From NCBI GenBank assembly GCA_039026975.1, contig JBCCLI010000225.1, positions 1 to 10,508 of the forward strand: DNA of 10,508 nt, given 5' to 3'. A program made the translations under genes and the position numbers. Positions 1-5,858 of this stretch are shown piece after piece; positions within the stretch are counted from its first letter, which is position 1, and each line of letters starts with the position of its first letter. Under the pieces are notes generated by a model that saw only the letters and a program-made list of their open reading frames with translations, did not search any database and was not told where the DNA came from. The stretch is from JBCBKZ01 sp039026975 (GTDB taxonomy: Bacteria > Bacteroidota > Bacteroidia > J057).

Positions 1-1248
1 CTATCTAATAGAATGCGGGAACTTACCCCTGCCATTCCTAAAGCTGAGAGTCTTGTATTTGGCATAGGGGCAACTTCAGCCGTATTTGGGAAACCCGTTT
101 CCTTTGCCCTCTACGGAAGAAATATGGAAGAGCTACGTGCTGCCAAAGAAGTCCTGAAGCGTAAAATGAGCCAGCGAGAGGATTTGAAAGATGTGTCTGA
201 CTCAGATCAGCTAGGCGTGAAAGAACTCATCTTAACTCCTACTTCGCAGGCAGAGCTATTAGGCATGAACCTGGGCATGATCATGGGGCAGGTAAGAGCT
301 GGATTCTTTGGGGAAGAAGTTCAAAGCCTCCAAAGAGGGGAAGATGAAGTAAAAATATGGCTCAGATATCCACGAAATGAGCGTAGCCGGATGGACCAGC
401 TCATGAGTATGTCCATTAATGACCCCAGAGGGAATACCTATTACCTGAAGGATCTGGTAGAAATAGAAGAAAGAACTGGCTCACTAGCTATCAATCATCT
501 GGAAGGAAGACGAGAAATACGGGTAGAAGCGAATGTAGCTAATATCAATGTATCAGCTCCTGGTGTCATAGCAGAGGTGGAAGCACAGGTCATCCCTGAA
601 ATTCTGGAAACGTATAGCTCAGTTGATTATTCCGTTGAAGGGCAGAATAGGTCTTCCTTCAAGTTGTTAGAAACCATGGCCCTGGCAGGCCCTATCATCA
701 TGCTATTCATCTTCAGCTTAATCGTTCTGAATTTTAACTCCTTCTCTCAGGCCTTAATCGTATTCTCCTTATTCCCCTTTGCGCTCATCGGAGTTATTCT
801 GGGGCATTTGATTCAAGGAGTCTCGCTGAACATATTCTCCTTCGTAGGAACTATAGCCTTAATAGGAGTATTTGTGAATAACTCTTTGGTCTTCATTTCT
901 ACCCTCAACCAGAAACTTCAAGAGGGCGTGAACTGGCAGCAGGCGCTAAGGGAAACGGCAGAATCACGCTTTAGGCCCATACTGCTAACCACCATTACCA
1001 CGGTAGCAGGTCTGGGGCCCCTCATAGCTTCCAGCAGCATAGGCGCCCAGTTCTTGAAAGGCCCTGCCATTGCTATTGCCTACGGACTCAGCTTTGGCTT
1101 ATTCAATGTGCTACTATTGTTACCGGCCCTGCTAAACGTGTCTAATGGAGTCCGAATAGGGCTTCACAACCTATTCAACAGGGAGAAGGCGAGTCCAGAA
1201 CAGGTGGAGCCAGCCGTCCAAGCCCTCAAATATCAAATCCAGGAGTAA
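1..1248 (+). CDS. RND efflux transporter permease, C-terminal part (5' end outside window)
   Basis: This is the inner-membrane pump subunit of a tripartite RND efflux system, which exports drugs or other compounds using the proton gradient. The reading frame is open to base 1, so the ATG at 13 is internal and the gene starts outside the window. About the first 220 visible residues are the second periplasmic porter/docking half, with the typical stretch GFFGEEVQSLQRGEDEVKIW. Then come five hydrophobic segments matching TM8-TM12: LAGPIIMLFIFSLIVLNF, ALIVFSLFPFALIGVILG, NIFSFVGTIALIGVFVNNSL, RPILLTTITTVAGLGPLIAS and the final KGPAIAIAYGLSFGLFNVLL. The VNN in TM10 fits the AcrB/HAE-like group. 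The proton-relay residues of TM4 are not visible, so activity cannot be judged. The TolC-family gene follows after 21 bp, so they are probably co-transcribed. A membrane-fusion protein would be expected upstream. Substrate is unknown. Confidence 0.93.
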   Translation, partial: LSNRMRELTPAIPKAESLVFGIGATSAVFGKPVSFALYGRNMEELRAAKEVLKRKMSQREDLKDVSDSDQLGVKELILTPTSQAELLGMNLGMIMGQVRAGFFGEEVQSLQRGEDEVKIWLRYPRNERSRMDQLMSMSINDPRGNTYYLKDLVEIEERTGSLAINHLEGRREIRVEANVANINVSAPGVIAEVEAQVIPEILETYSSVDYSVEGQNRSSFKLLETMALAGPIIMLFIFSLIVLNFNSFSQALIVFSLFPFALIGVILGHLIQGVSLNIFSFVGTIALIGVFVNNSLVFISTLNQKLQEGVNWQQALRETAESRFRPILLTTITTVAGLGPLIASSSIGAQFLKGPAIAIAYGLSFGLFNVLLLLPALLNVSNGVRIGLHNLFNREKASPEQVEPAVQALKYQIQE

Positions 1249-1269
1249 ATAACCCATTGAGAATTCATC

Positions 1270-2622
1270 ATGAATAGATCGAAATATATAGCATTGACGA
1301 TAAATAGCTTAATTCTCGCAGGATTAGCTTTCCTAAACCTACAGCAGGGCTTTAGCCAGGAAACACTCAGCCTGGAAGAAGCCGTAAAAACGGCCCTGGA
1401 GAATAATCAACAGATCAAAATCCAGCAATATAATGTGGATATCAGTACCCTCAGGGTACATCCTTCCCTGGTAGGTAGAAGGCCTGTCCTTAGCCTAAAC
1501 GGCTCCTACGAACTGGGTTGGAGTGATGCCAATATTGAGACCCTATCATTTGATCCTACAGTGGACCGCAATTCTGAAATAGAATTAGATGGCTATTCTC
1601 AGGATATCATCATCAGTCCGGAGCTGAGCATGAATATATATGATGGCCAAAGTGGAAAGTACAGACTGGACCAGCTAAGAACAGCCAATGATCTTGCTGC
1701 CCTTCAATTACGCCAAACCATAGAGCAGACTATCAGCGAGGTGAGTAATGCATACTTACTACTAGCGGAACAGCAGGCTCTGGTAGAAATCACTCGTCAA
1801 AGCACGGCAGTAAGCCTGGAGAGGCTAGAGAGAATAGCCGTAGATGAAAGCTATGGGAATGCCGGAAGCCTCCAACGCCTACAGGTATCTGTAGACCTAA
1901 AATCTGATAGTGCGGGACTAAGAAGTCAGTTGCTGAGTGTAACCAATAGTAGGAGAAACTTAAATCGACTGATGGGAGTAGAGCTGAGTAAGGAATATGA
2001 GGTGAATACTGAAGTAGTGGTAAATGAACAATTGAGCCTGGAAACACTTTCCACCTCCCTATTCGAGAATAGTACGCTTCTTAAACTTAGTCAGCAAAAT
2101 ATTAAGCTGGCGGATCTAGATGTAGCATTGAGCAAAGTAGCTTATCGCCCACAGCTCCAGGGCTATGTGAATGCCAGCTATGTAAACCTGACTGATGACG
2201 CCAACTTTCTCCAGGCCAACCGGACATTCGGTCCTAATGTGGGGCTCAGGCTAAACATGACCCTCTTCGATGGAGGAGCCAGAAAGATCAATAAGCAAAC
2301 TGCCTTACTGACCTATCAACAAAGAAACCTGGAACGCAAAGACATAGAGGCAGAATTAATGAAAGAGCTCCAAAATGCCTATGCTGTTTATCTCAACACC
2401 CTGGAGCTACTGCGAATAGAAAAGAGTAACCTACTCACTTTTGAGAAAAACCTGGAAAACATGCTGAATATGCAAGGCCTAGGCCTGGCTACCTATACGG
2501 ATGTACGTACGGCTCAGCTTAACCTAAATGCAGCCAGGAACAGGATAGCTACTTTCCAATTTAATATCAAGCAGGCTGAAGTAGCCCTCTATAATTTATC
2601 AGGCCAGTTGATCAATGAATAA
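1270..2622 (+). CDS. TolC family outer-membrane efflux channel
   Basis: Predicted outer-membrane factor that forms the exit duct for the RND pump encoded just upstream. The protein has 450 residues, normal for the family. It starts with a signal peptide (about residues 1-29, hydrophobic LILAGLAFL, cleavage probably near GFSQ-ETLS). The first OEP repeat begins LSLEEAVKTALENNQQIKI, the usual entry helix. Two beta-strand/helix halves follow; the second has the characteristic GLRLNMTLFDGGARKINKQT (strand, turn, start of long helix). The C-terminal helices TYTDVRTAQLNLNAARNRI and AEVALYNLSGQL are also typical. The 21-bp gap after the RND gene and the shared strand indicate one operon, closed by the terminator just downstream. 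The start ATG is the first in frame and gives a proper signal peptide. No truncation or odd feature is seen. Confidence 0.93.
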   Translation: MNRSKYIALTINSLILAGLAFLNLQQGFSQETLSLEEAVKTALENNQQIKIQQYNVDISTLRVHPSLVGRRPVLSLNGSYELGWSDANIETLSFDPTVDRNSEIELDGYSQDIIISPELSMNIYDGQSGKYRLDQLRTANDLAALQLRQTIEQTISEVSNAYLLLAEQQALVEITRQSTAVSLERLERIAVDESYGNAGSLQRLQVSVDLKSDSAGLRSQLLSVTNSRRNLNRLMGVELSKEYEVNTEVVVNEQLSLETLSTSLFENSTLLKLSQQNIKLADLDVALSKVAYRPQLQGYVNASYVNLTDDANFLQANRTFGPNVGLRLNMTLFDGGARKINKQTALLTYQQRNLERKDIEAELMKELQNAYAVYLNTLELLRIEKSNLLTFEKNLENMLNMQGLGLATYTDVRTAQLNLNAARNRIATFQFNIKQAEVALYNLSGQLINE

Positions 2623-2655
2623 AACAGATTGGTAACAGTTAGTATAGTTCCCTTT

Positions 2656-2689
2656 GGGGTCGTCCTTCTGGGATGGCCCCTTTCAATTT
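2656..2689 (+). terminator. Intrinsic terminator of the RND/TolC operon
   Basis: Ten-base-pair stem (2656-2665 with 2671-2680, two G-T wobbles), loop TTCTG, followed by TTTCAATTT. It lies 33 bases past the TolC stop. The methyltransferase on the other strand stops at 2683, inside the T tract, so the two converging genes nearly touch. There is no T run on the minus strand, so it looks one-directional. Confidence 0.8.
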
Positions 2690-3390
2690 ACTTTCCGGAG
2701 AATTTCCACTTTCCTTTTCCCTACGCCAAACTTCTCCACCCTTAGGTAGGCCTGATGGTTCACTTTCTGCTGCTTATGGGTAACTATGGCCACTAGCCCA
2801 TCTAGGGAAAGAACAGGAGACAGATGGGTAAGCATGTTCTCCAAAGGCTCTTCAGTCCCTCCTGCCCAACTTATCATCTGACCATAAGGCGCATCCGTCA
2901 GAATAACATCAGCCAAAAATCCTTGTTCTTCTGATTCAACAGGCTGTAACGCATCTTTCTCAAACAGCCTGACAGATGGGGAGGATGCTTTTTCCCTCAG
3001 TCTCTGAAGACTTTCTAAGGCGTCTTGATGGGTAGGCTTTTGATAGGTAGTGTGTAAATAGATTAGTTCTTTCTCACGTATAGCAAGACCTTCTGAGCCT
3101 AATAAGCCGAGGTTTTTAGCTGCAAATTCTAATGCCGCTGCTGATATGTCTGAGCCTATGATCTCTTCTATTCTCTTATGATACCAGAAACCCACCACTG
3201 TCAATAAGTAGGCTTCTCCACACAAGGGGTCATATACCTTAACCTTTTTCTCAGGAAAATAGGATAAGCATCTCCCCATGATTTCTATTGCCAAACGAAC
3301 CGGAAAAGTGGCTAACCCACTTTTATGATATATGACCCTCCCACTCGAAAAATCCTCATAGTTTTGAAGTGGGGCATGGTGATACTGCAT
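2683..3390 (-). CDS. AviRa-like rRNA (guanine) methyltransferase
   Basis: A 235-residue SAM-dependent methyltransferase that I match from memory to AviRa of the avilamycin producer Streptomyces viridochromogenes, which methylates G2535 of 23S rRNA and confers orthosomycin resistance. Shared landmarks, in order: SSGRVIYHKSGLATFPVRLA (residues 15-34), the SAM loop DPLCGEAYLLTVVG (54-67; AviRa has DPCCGSGYLLTVLG), the acidic motif GSD (79-81), AAKNLGLL (90-97), the KPT...A..LQRLREK helix (118-134), and the catalytic-type motif LTDAPYG (164-170; AviRa LTDLPYG). Length agrees with AviRa. The second glycine of the SAM loop is replaced (GEA for GSG), so cofactor binding should be confirmed. The gene stands alone between terminators. 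Bacteroidota members may be ordinary rRNA-modification genes rather than resistance genes; family assignment is firmer than target or phenotype. Confidence 0.82.
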   Translation of the reverse strand: MQYHHAPLQNYEDFSSGRVIYHKSGLATFPVRLAIEIMGRCLSYFPEKKVKVYDPLCGEAYLLTVVGFWYHKRIEEIIGSDISAAALEFAAKNLGLLGSEGLAIREKELIYLHTTYQKPTHQDALESLQRLREKASSPSVRLFEKDALQPVESEEQGFLADVILTDAPYGQMISWAGGTEEPLENMLTHLSPVLSLDGLVAIVTHKQQKVNHQAYLRVEKFGVGKRKVEILRKVN

Positions 3391-3430
3391 ACAGATACAT
3401 TCAAAAGTCTATAGGCATATTACACTTTAT

Positions 3431-3465
3431 ACCAGAAAAGGGGAAGGAATTACACTCCCTTCCCC
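3431..3465 (-). terminator. Intrinsic terminator after the NTF2-like gene
   Basis: Perfect 8-bp G/C-rich stem (GGGGAAGG at 3440-3447 with CCTTCCCC at 3458-3465) and a 10-base loop. On the minus strand it is followed by TTTTCTGG. It sits 28 bases past the stop of the NTF2-like gene and separates it from the AviRa-like gene, which therefore probably has its own promoter. Confidence 0.68.
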
Positions 3466-3493
3466 CATCTAATTCAAAAAGACTATCAATGAT

Positions 3494-3922
3494 TTATTGG
3501 ACTATGACAGGGGCATCTTCCACTAATTTCCAATTCCCTTCCCCATCTTTCACCAGGGTTAAAAGAGAGACCATGGACATTTTTTCTCCTGTAGTCCTTA
3601 CTTTTACGCTTGCCAGTCTACCATTTAGGATCATTTCTTCAAAGGAAAGTTCACGCTTATCTCCTCCAAACTCCTTAGTCCTGATCTTCTCCAAATACAC
3701 ATTTCTGGGTAACACACTTACCTCAGCACTTCCGAATAATCTGTTCATCACTACTCTGTAGTGCGTGTCCAGCAGAGCATCCATTTGTTCTGCATCCTGC
3801 GCATCTCCAGCTGCTATAAAGCTGGTAACTACTTCTTTAATGGCTTTTTCCTCCGCTTCCTGGGCATGGGAGAATAAAGTGGTACTTAACATAATCATAA
3901 GAAAAAAAGTGATCCCTTTCAT
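3494..3922 (-). CDS. Secreted NTF2-like (DUF4440/SnoaL/lumazine-binding-like) protein
   Basis: Small exported protein of unknown function. An in-frame ATG at 3949 would give 151 residues, but I prefer the ATG at 3922 (142 residues). It yields a clean signal peptide, MKGITFFLMIMLSTTLFSHA, with probable cleavage before QEAEEKA; the longer form places hydrophilic residues before the lysine. The mature part looks like the NTF2 cone fold. It opens with a helix AIKEVVTSFIAAGDAQDAEQ, then MDALLDTHYRVV, and continues with strands such as ASVKVRTT, MSMVSLLTLVKDGEGNWKLV and EDAPVIVQ. This pattern is typical of DUF4440 or putative lumazine-binding families. No catalytic residues can be assigned. It follows the MarR-family gene by 63-90 bp on the same strand. 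Two copies of the inverted repeat found in front of that regulator lie in the gap, so it is probably a MarR target. Confidence 0.7.
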   Translation of the reverse strand: MKGITFFLMIMLSTTLFSHAQEAEEKAIKEVVTSFIAAGDAQDAEQMDALLDTHYRVVMNRLFGSAEVSVLPRNVYLEKIRTKEFGGDKRELSFEEMILNGRLASVKVRTTGEKMSMVSLLTLVKDGEGNWKLVEDAPVIVQ

Positions 3923-3968
3923 GAGAATTACTAATTGATGGTTTAACATTACTACTTATAATTCAGTA

Positions 3969-3995
3969 TTGACTTATCAATTGTTGATACATCAA
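3969..3995. promoter_or_regulatory. Tandem predicted MarR operators upstream of the NTF2-like gene
   Basis: Two inverted repeats, TTGACTTATCAA (3969-3980, one arm base off) and TTGATACATCAA (3984-3995, arms perfect). Their centres are 15 bp apart, and they sit 20-73 bases upstream of the two possible starts of the NTF2-like gene. The second is identical to the site at the start of the MarR gene. This placement fits a repressor covering a promoter. The architecture matches known MarR sites, but binding is inferred. Confidence 0.65.
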
Positions 3996-4012
3996 TATAT
4001 AAAGCAAAAATA

Positions 4013-4447
4013 TTAGCTCATGTTTTCCTGTATTCTTACCAGCAGTTGGATGAGCATCTCTTGTTCCGCTTTAGTAAACCCTTTCACGCTCTGCTCTCTA
4101 AGCTGCTTAACCATAGGCATATTTTCCTTCACAAACTGTTCTCCCGCTTTACTCAGCCTTACTTCATACTGTCTTCTTAAGTCAGGAATAGGCTCACGTC
4201 CTATGAGTTCTTTTTTATCCAGGAGGTTAAGCGTCCTGGTAATAGAAGCTGGATCTCGTTTAGAGAAATCAGCTAACTCACGCTGGGAAAGTGGCTGCCT
4301 CTCCTGTATGATCTTTAGGAGAACCCACTGATCTACGGTTATCCCAAGTCCGTGCTTTTCCAGCGCTCTTTGCCCATGTAGCTTCGCGATCTTATTCGTT
4401 TTTTCAATCTGAAATAAGACTAAATCATTTATATCTTTTGGATTCAT
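4013..4447 (-). CDS. MarR family transcriptional regulator
   Basis: Predicted dimeric winged-helix DNA-binding protein. The chosen start (ATG at 4447, MNPKDINDLVLFQIEK, 144 residues) fits the family; an in-frame ATG at 4474 would add nine hydrophobic residues (MFTLIVDVS) and overlap a putative operator. Numbered from the longer form, the N-terminal dimer helix is about 12-37, ITVDQWVLLKIIQ 45-57, the support helix LSQRELADF 62-70, the recognition helix DPASITRTLNLLDKKELI 74-91, the wing PDLRRQYEVRLSKAG 97-111, and the long C-terminal dimer helices from 112 to the end. Only the first D and R of the usual DxRDRR wing are kept (DLRRQ). No cysteine is present, so a ligand is more likely than thiol oxidation as the signal. 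Operator-like repeats lie at its start, 35-55 bases upstream, and before the next gene, implying autoregulation and control of the NTF2-like gene. Confidence 0.88.
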   Translation of the reverse strand: MNPKDINDLVLFQIEKTNKIAKLHGQRALEKHGLGITVDQWVLLKIIQERQPLSQRELADFSKRDPASITRTLNLLDKKELIGREPIPDLRRQYEVRLSKAGEQFVKENMPMVKQLREQSVKGFTKAEQEMLIQLLVRIQENMS

Positions 4448-4458
4448 TGATACATCAA
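4447..4458. promoter_or_regulatory. Predicted MarR operator at the MarR gene start
   Basis: Inverted repeat TTGATACATCAA abutting the preferred start codon of the MarR-family gene (start codon complement at 4445-4447). It is identical, base for base, to the site at 3984-3995. A repressor bound here would block early elongation or the 5' leader. Confidence 0.6.
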
Positions 4459-4480
4459 CTATTAATGTAAACATAAGAAC

Positions 4481-4502
4481 TATTATTGATATATCAATAA
4501 TA
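4481..4502. promoter_or_regulatory. Perfect 22-bp palindrome, main predicted MarR operator
   Basis: Each arm reads TATTATTGATA, giving a perfect 22-bp palindrome with no spacer. Its core, TTGATATATCAA (4486-4497), matches the other sites in this locus. It lies in the expected promoter zone of the MarR-family gene, centred about 45 bases upstream of its start, and after the terminator of the preceding gene. Autorepression is the natural reading. Confidence 0.72.
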
Positions 4503-4512
4503 AAATTTGACT

Positions 4513-4552
4513 TTTTACAAAAAGTAAGGGATGATAGCTGGCTATCATCCCT
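4513..4552 (-). terminator. Intrinsic terminator of the DUF3078 gene
   Basis: Arms 4527-4538 and 4541-4552 are perfectly complementary over 12 bases (AGGGATGATAGC and its complement). In practice this is about 11 bp around a CTGG-type loop. On the minus strand it is followed by TTACTTTTTG. It lies 32 bases past the DUF3078 stop and insulates the MarR-family gene from read-through. Confidence 0.8.
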
Positions 4553-4583
4553 CTAAAACCGTAAATTACAAGGTTTTTCTTTG

Positions 4584-5555
4584 TTAGAATCCGTAGGTAA
4601 TACCCACAGCGGAGTACGTCTGCACACTTGGTGGATACTCAAACTTGGCATCCCTTAGTCCAAAGGTGAATCCTATGCCTATCCCTTGCCAAATGTCTGA
4701 AATATTTAAAGAGTTAATCCATGTGTAGTTAAATAGCGTCTCACTACCTGTTTCTGTCATTCCATCTTCATTGACAAATTCAATATCATATTCTTCACCA
4801 GAATAAGGGATGAAGGAACTTAGGTTAGATGACCATACTATTCCTAATGGGAACTCGTGGGTGTAGGTAGCTTTCAATTTAAGCCCTAAGTCAGACTGGC
4901 TGTCTACCCCATCTACCCCAGAGAAAGCAAAGTTCATGGTTAAGGGATGAACCACTACTACTAGGTTAGGAACTGCTGAAGGTGTCCAGGTAGCTCCAAT
5001 ACCCACATCCAAGGTTCCTGGCTCAAGGAAATTAAAAATGGAAGTGTTTAAGTCGGCTAAAGCAGATAGCGCAATGTCTTTATTAAGGCGATAGCCATAC
5101 AGAGAGGAAAGGATCAATACATCTACGTTCCTATCTGCTAGAAACCCTGTTCCTTCATCATCATCTTCTGTATCATTGTCCAGTCCCTGCCAGCTTACAT
5201 TAGTAGTCAGGGTATTTCTCCAAAAGCTTTTCTCCTTAATATTATTAGCAAAGGCGTTAACTCCTATGTTCAGGACAGAAGAGGAACTGTTAGGATTAGC
5301 GTTGGCTTGCCAGTTACTGGAGTTACCAAAGTTAAGCCCCACTAAGCCACTTAGTCCTGTTTGCCAGGGTGTCAGGATCTCAATTTGTTTAGCCAGTTCT
5401 GCAATATCACCATTAAAAGCATCAGCCTCAGCCTGCTTCTCTTTTTGTTGGGCTTCAAGTTCAGACTTTTGCTGCTTAAGCTCATCGATGGTTTGTGCCT
5501 GTAGACCACAAACCAATAAGAACATGATAAAAGGTAGAGTTAAATAGTTTTTCAT
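4584..5555 (-). CDS. DUF3078 family outer-membrane beta-barrel protein
   Basis: A 323-residue exported protein of a family common in Bacteroidota, with no assigned function. The signal peptide is MKNYLTLPFIMFLLVCGLQA, cleaved before QTIDE. Residues 22-60 are rich in K/E/Q heptads (ELKQQKSELEAQQKEKQAEA), a likely short coiled coil in the periplasm. From about 64 to the end, alternating hydrophobic/polar strands of a beta-barrel appear. These include the family-typical block WQTGLSGLVGLNFGNSSNW followed by asparagine/serine-rich turns and FWRNTLTTNVSWQG. The chain ends in ITYGF, and a terminal aromatic residue is the usual BAM insertion signal. An acidic turn (DNDTEDDDEGTG) probably forms a surface or periplasmic loop. 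It appears monocistronic, with its own terminator downstream and about 300 non-coding bases upstream. Transport role or ligand is unknown. Confidence 0.82.
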   Translation of the reverse strand: MKNYLTLPFIMFLLVCGLQAQTIDELKQQKSELEAQQKEKQAEADAFNGDIAELAKQIEILTPWQTGLSGLVGLNFGNSSNWQANANPNSSSSVLNIGVNAFANNIKEKSFWRNTLTTNVSWQGLDNDTEDDDEGTGFLADRNVDVLILSSLYGYRLNKDIALSALADLNTSIFNFLEPGTLDVGIGATWTPSAVPNLVVVVHPLTMNFAFSGVDGVDSQSDLGLKLKATYTHEFPLGIVWSSNLSSFIPYSGEEYDIEFVNEDGMTETGSETLFNYTWINSLNISDIWQGIGIGFTFGLRDAKFEYPPSVQTYSAVGITYGF

Positions 5556-5633
5556 TGTTTTTGAGAATAAATAGTTTTTAGGCTATTGAATAGGATTTAA
5601 GTCTATCGCAGGGTGTTCTTTTCTCCCAAAGTA

Positions 5634-5668
5634 GAGTTTATTACCAAATGTTATTAGATAATAAGCTC
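5634..5668 (-). other. Inverted repeat upstream of the DUF3078 gene
   Basis: GAGTTTATTA (5634-5643) pairs with TAATAAGCTC (5659-5668), 9 of 10 positions plus one G-T wobble, around a 15-base loop. AGTAG and CTACT further out could extend it with a bulge. It is about 80-110 bases upstream of the DUF3078 start and could be a leader structure or a protein site; A/T richness makes chance occurrence possible. Confidence 0.3.
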
Positions 5669-5799
5669 TGTTCTACTAGTTTGGCCCTACACCATACATA
5701 TTAGATTCATTTACAAGCAAAAAGTAACCCATAGACGCTAAATTTGGCGCAAGGTAATAAAAAGGCAGGAATTACTTAAAGAAGAGGTTTACGAGATTT

Positions 5800-5832
5800 G
5801 GGTCTATTTATCATATTGGATTAAACAGACCT
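5800..5832 (-). terminator. Weak possible terminator hairpin of the beta-lactamase operon
   Basis: Arms 5800-5810 and 5822-5832 pair over 11 positions with one mismatch and a terminal G-T wobble; the loop is 11 bases. It starts 26 bases past the beta-lactamase stop. No T run follows on the minus strand, so it may only stabilise the transcript end. Confidence 0.3.
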
Positions 5833-5858
5833 ATAAGAAAAGGGATTCTACAGCTAAG

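Larger units (their letters stand above)
5556..5858. other. Non-coding stretch between the DUF3078 and beta-lactamase genes
   Basis: About 300 bases with no credible ORF, tRNA or repeat element. It should hold the promoter of the DUF3078 gene and the 3' end of the beta-lactamase operon transcript, both on the minus strand. I found no exact TAnnTTTG element for the DUF3078 gene; near misses with spacing off by one are TACTTTG and TAACATTTG on the minus strand. Two imperfect hairpins are listed separately. Confidence 0.5.

Noticed and set aside
2604..2616. TTGATCAA near the TolC stop as a further MarR site
   Set aside because: The half-sites overlap without the 2-base spacer of the other sites, and it lies inside coding sequence.
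3369..3761. Plus-strand ORF of 130 codons
   Set aside because: Antisense to the 3' half of the NTF2-like gene and across its terminator; low-complexity, without a domain pattern.
4020..4331. Plus-strand ORF of 103 codons opposite the MarR-family gene
   Set aside because: Antisense shadow of a clear MarR domain; serine/cysteine-rich and unlike any protein family.
5176..5547. Plus-strand ORF of 123 codons opposite the DUF3078 gene
   Set aside because: Antisense to the signal peptide, coiled coil and first barrel strands of the DUF3078 protein.
5735..5752. CGCTAAATTTGGCG as a hairpin
   Set aside because: Self-complementary with only a wobble break but no loop; most likely a chance palindrome.
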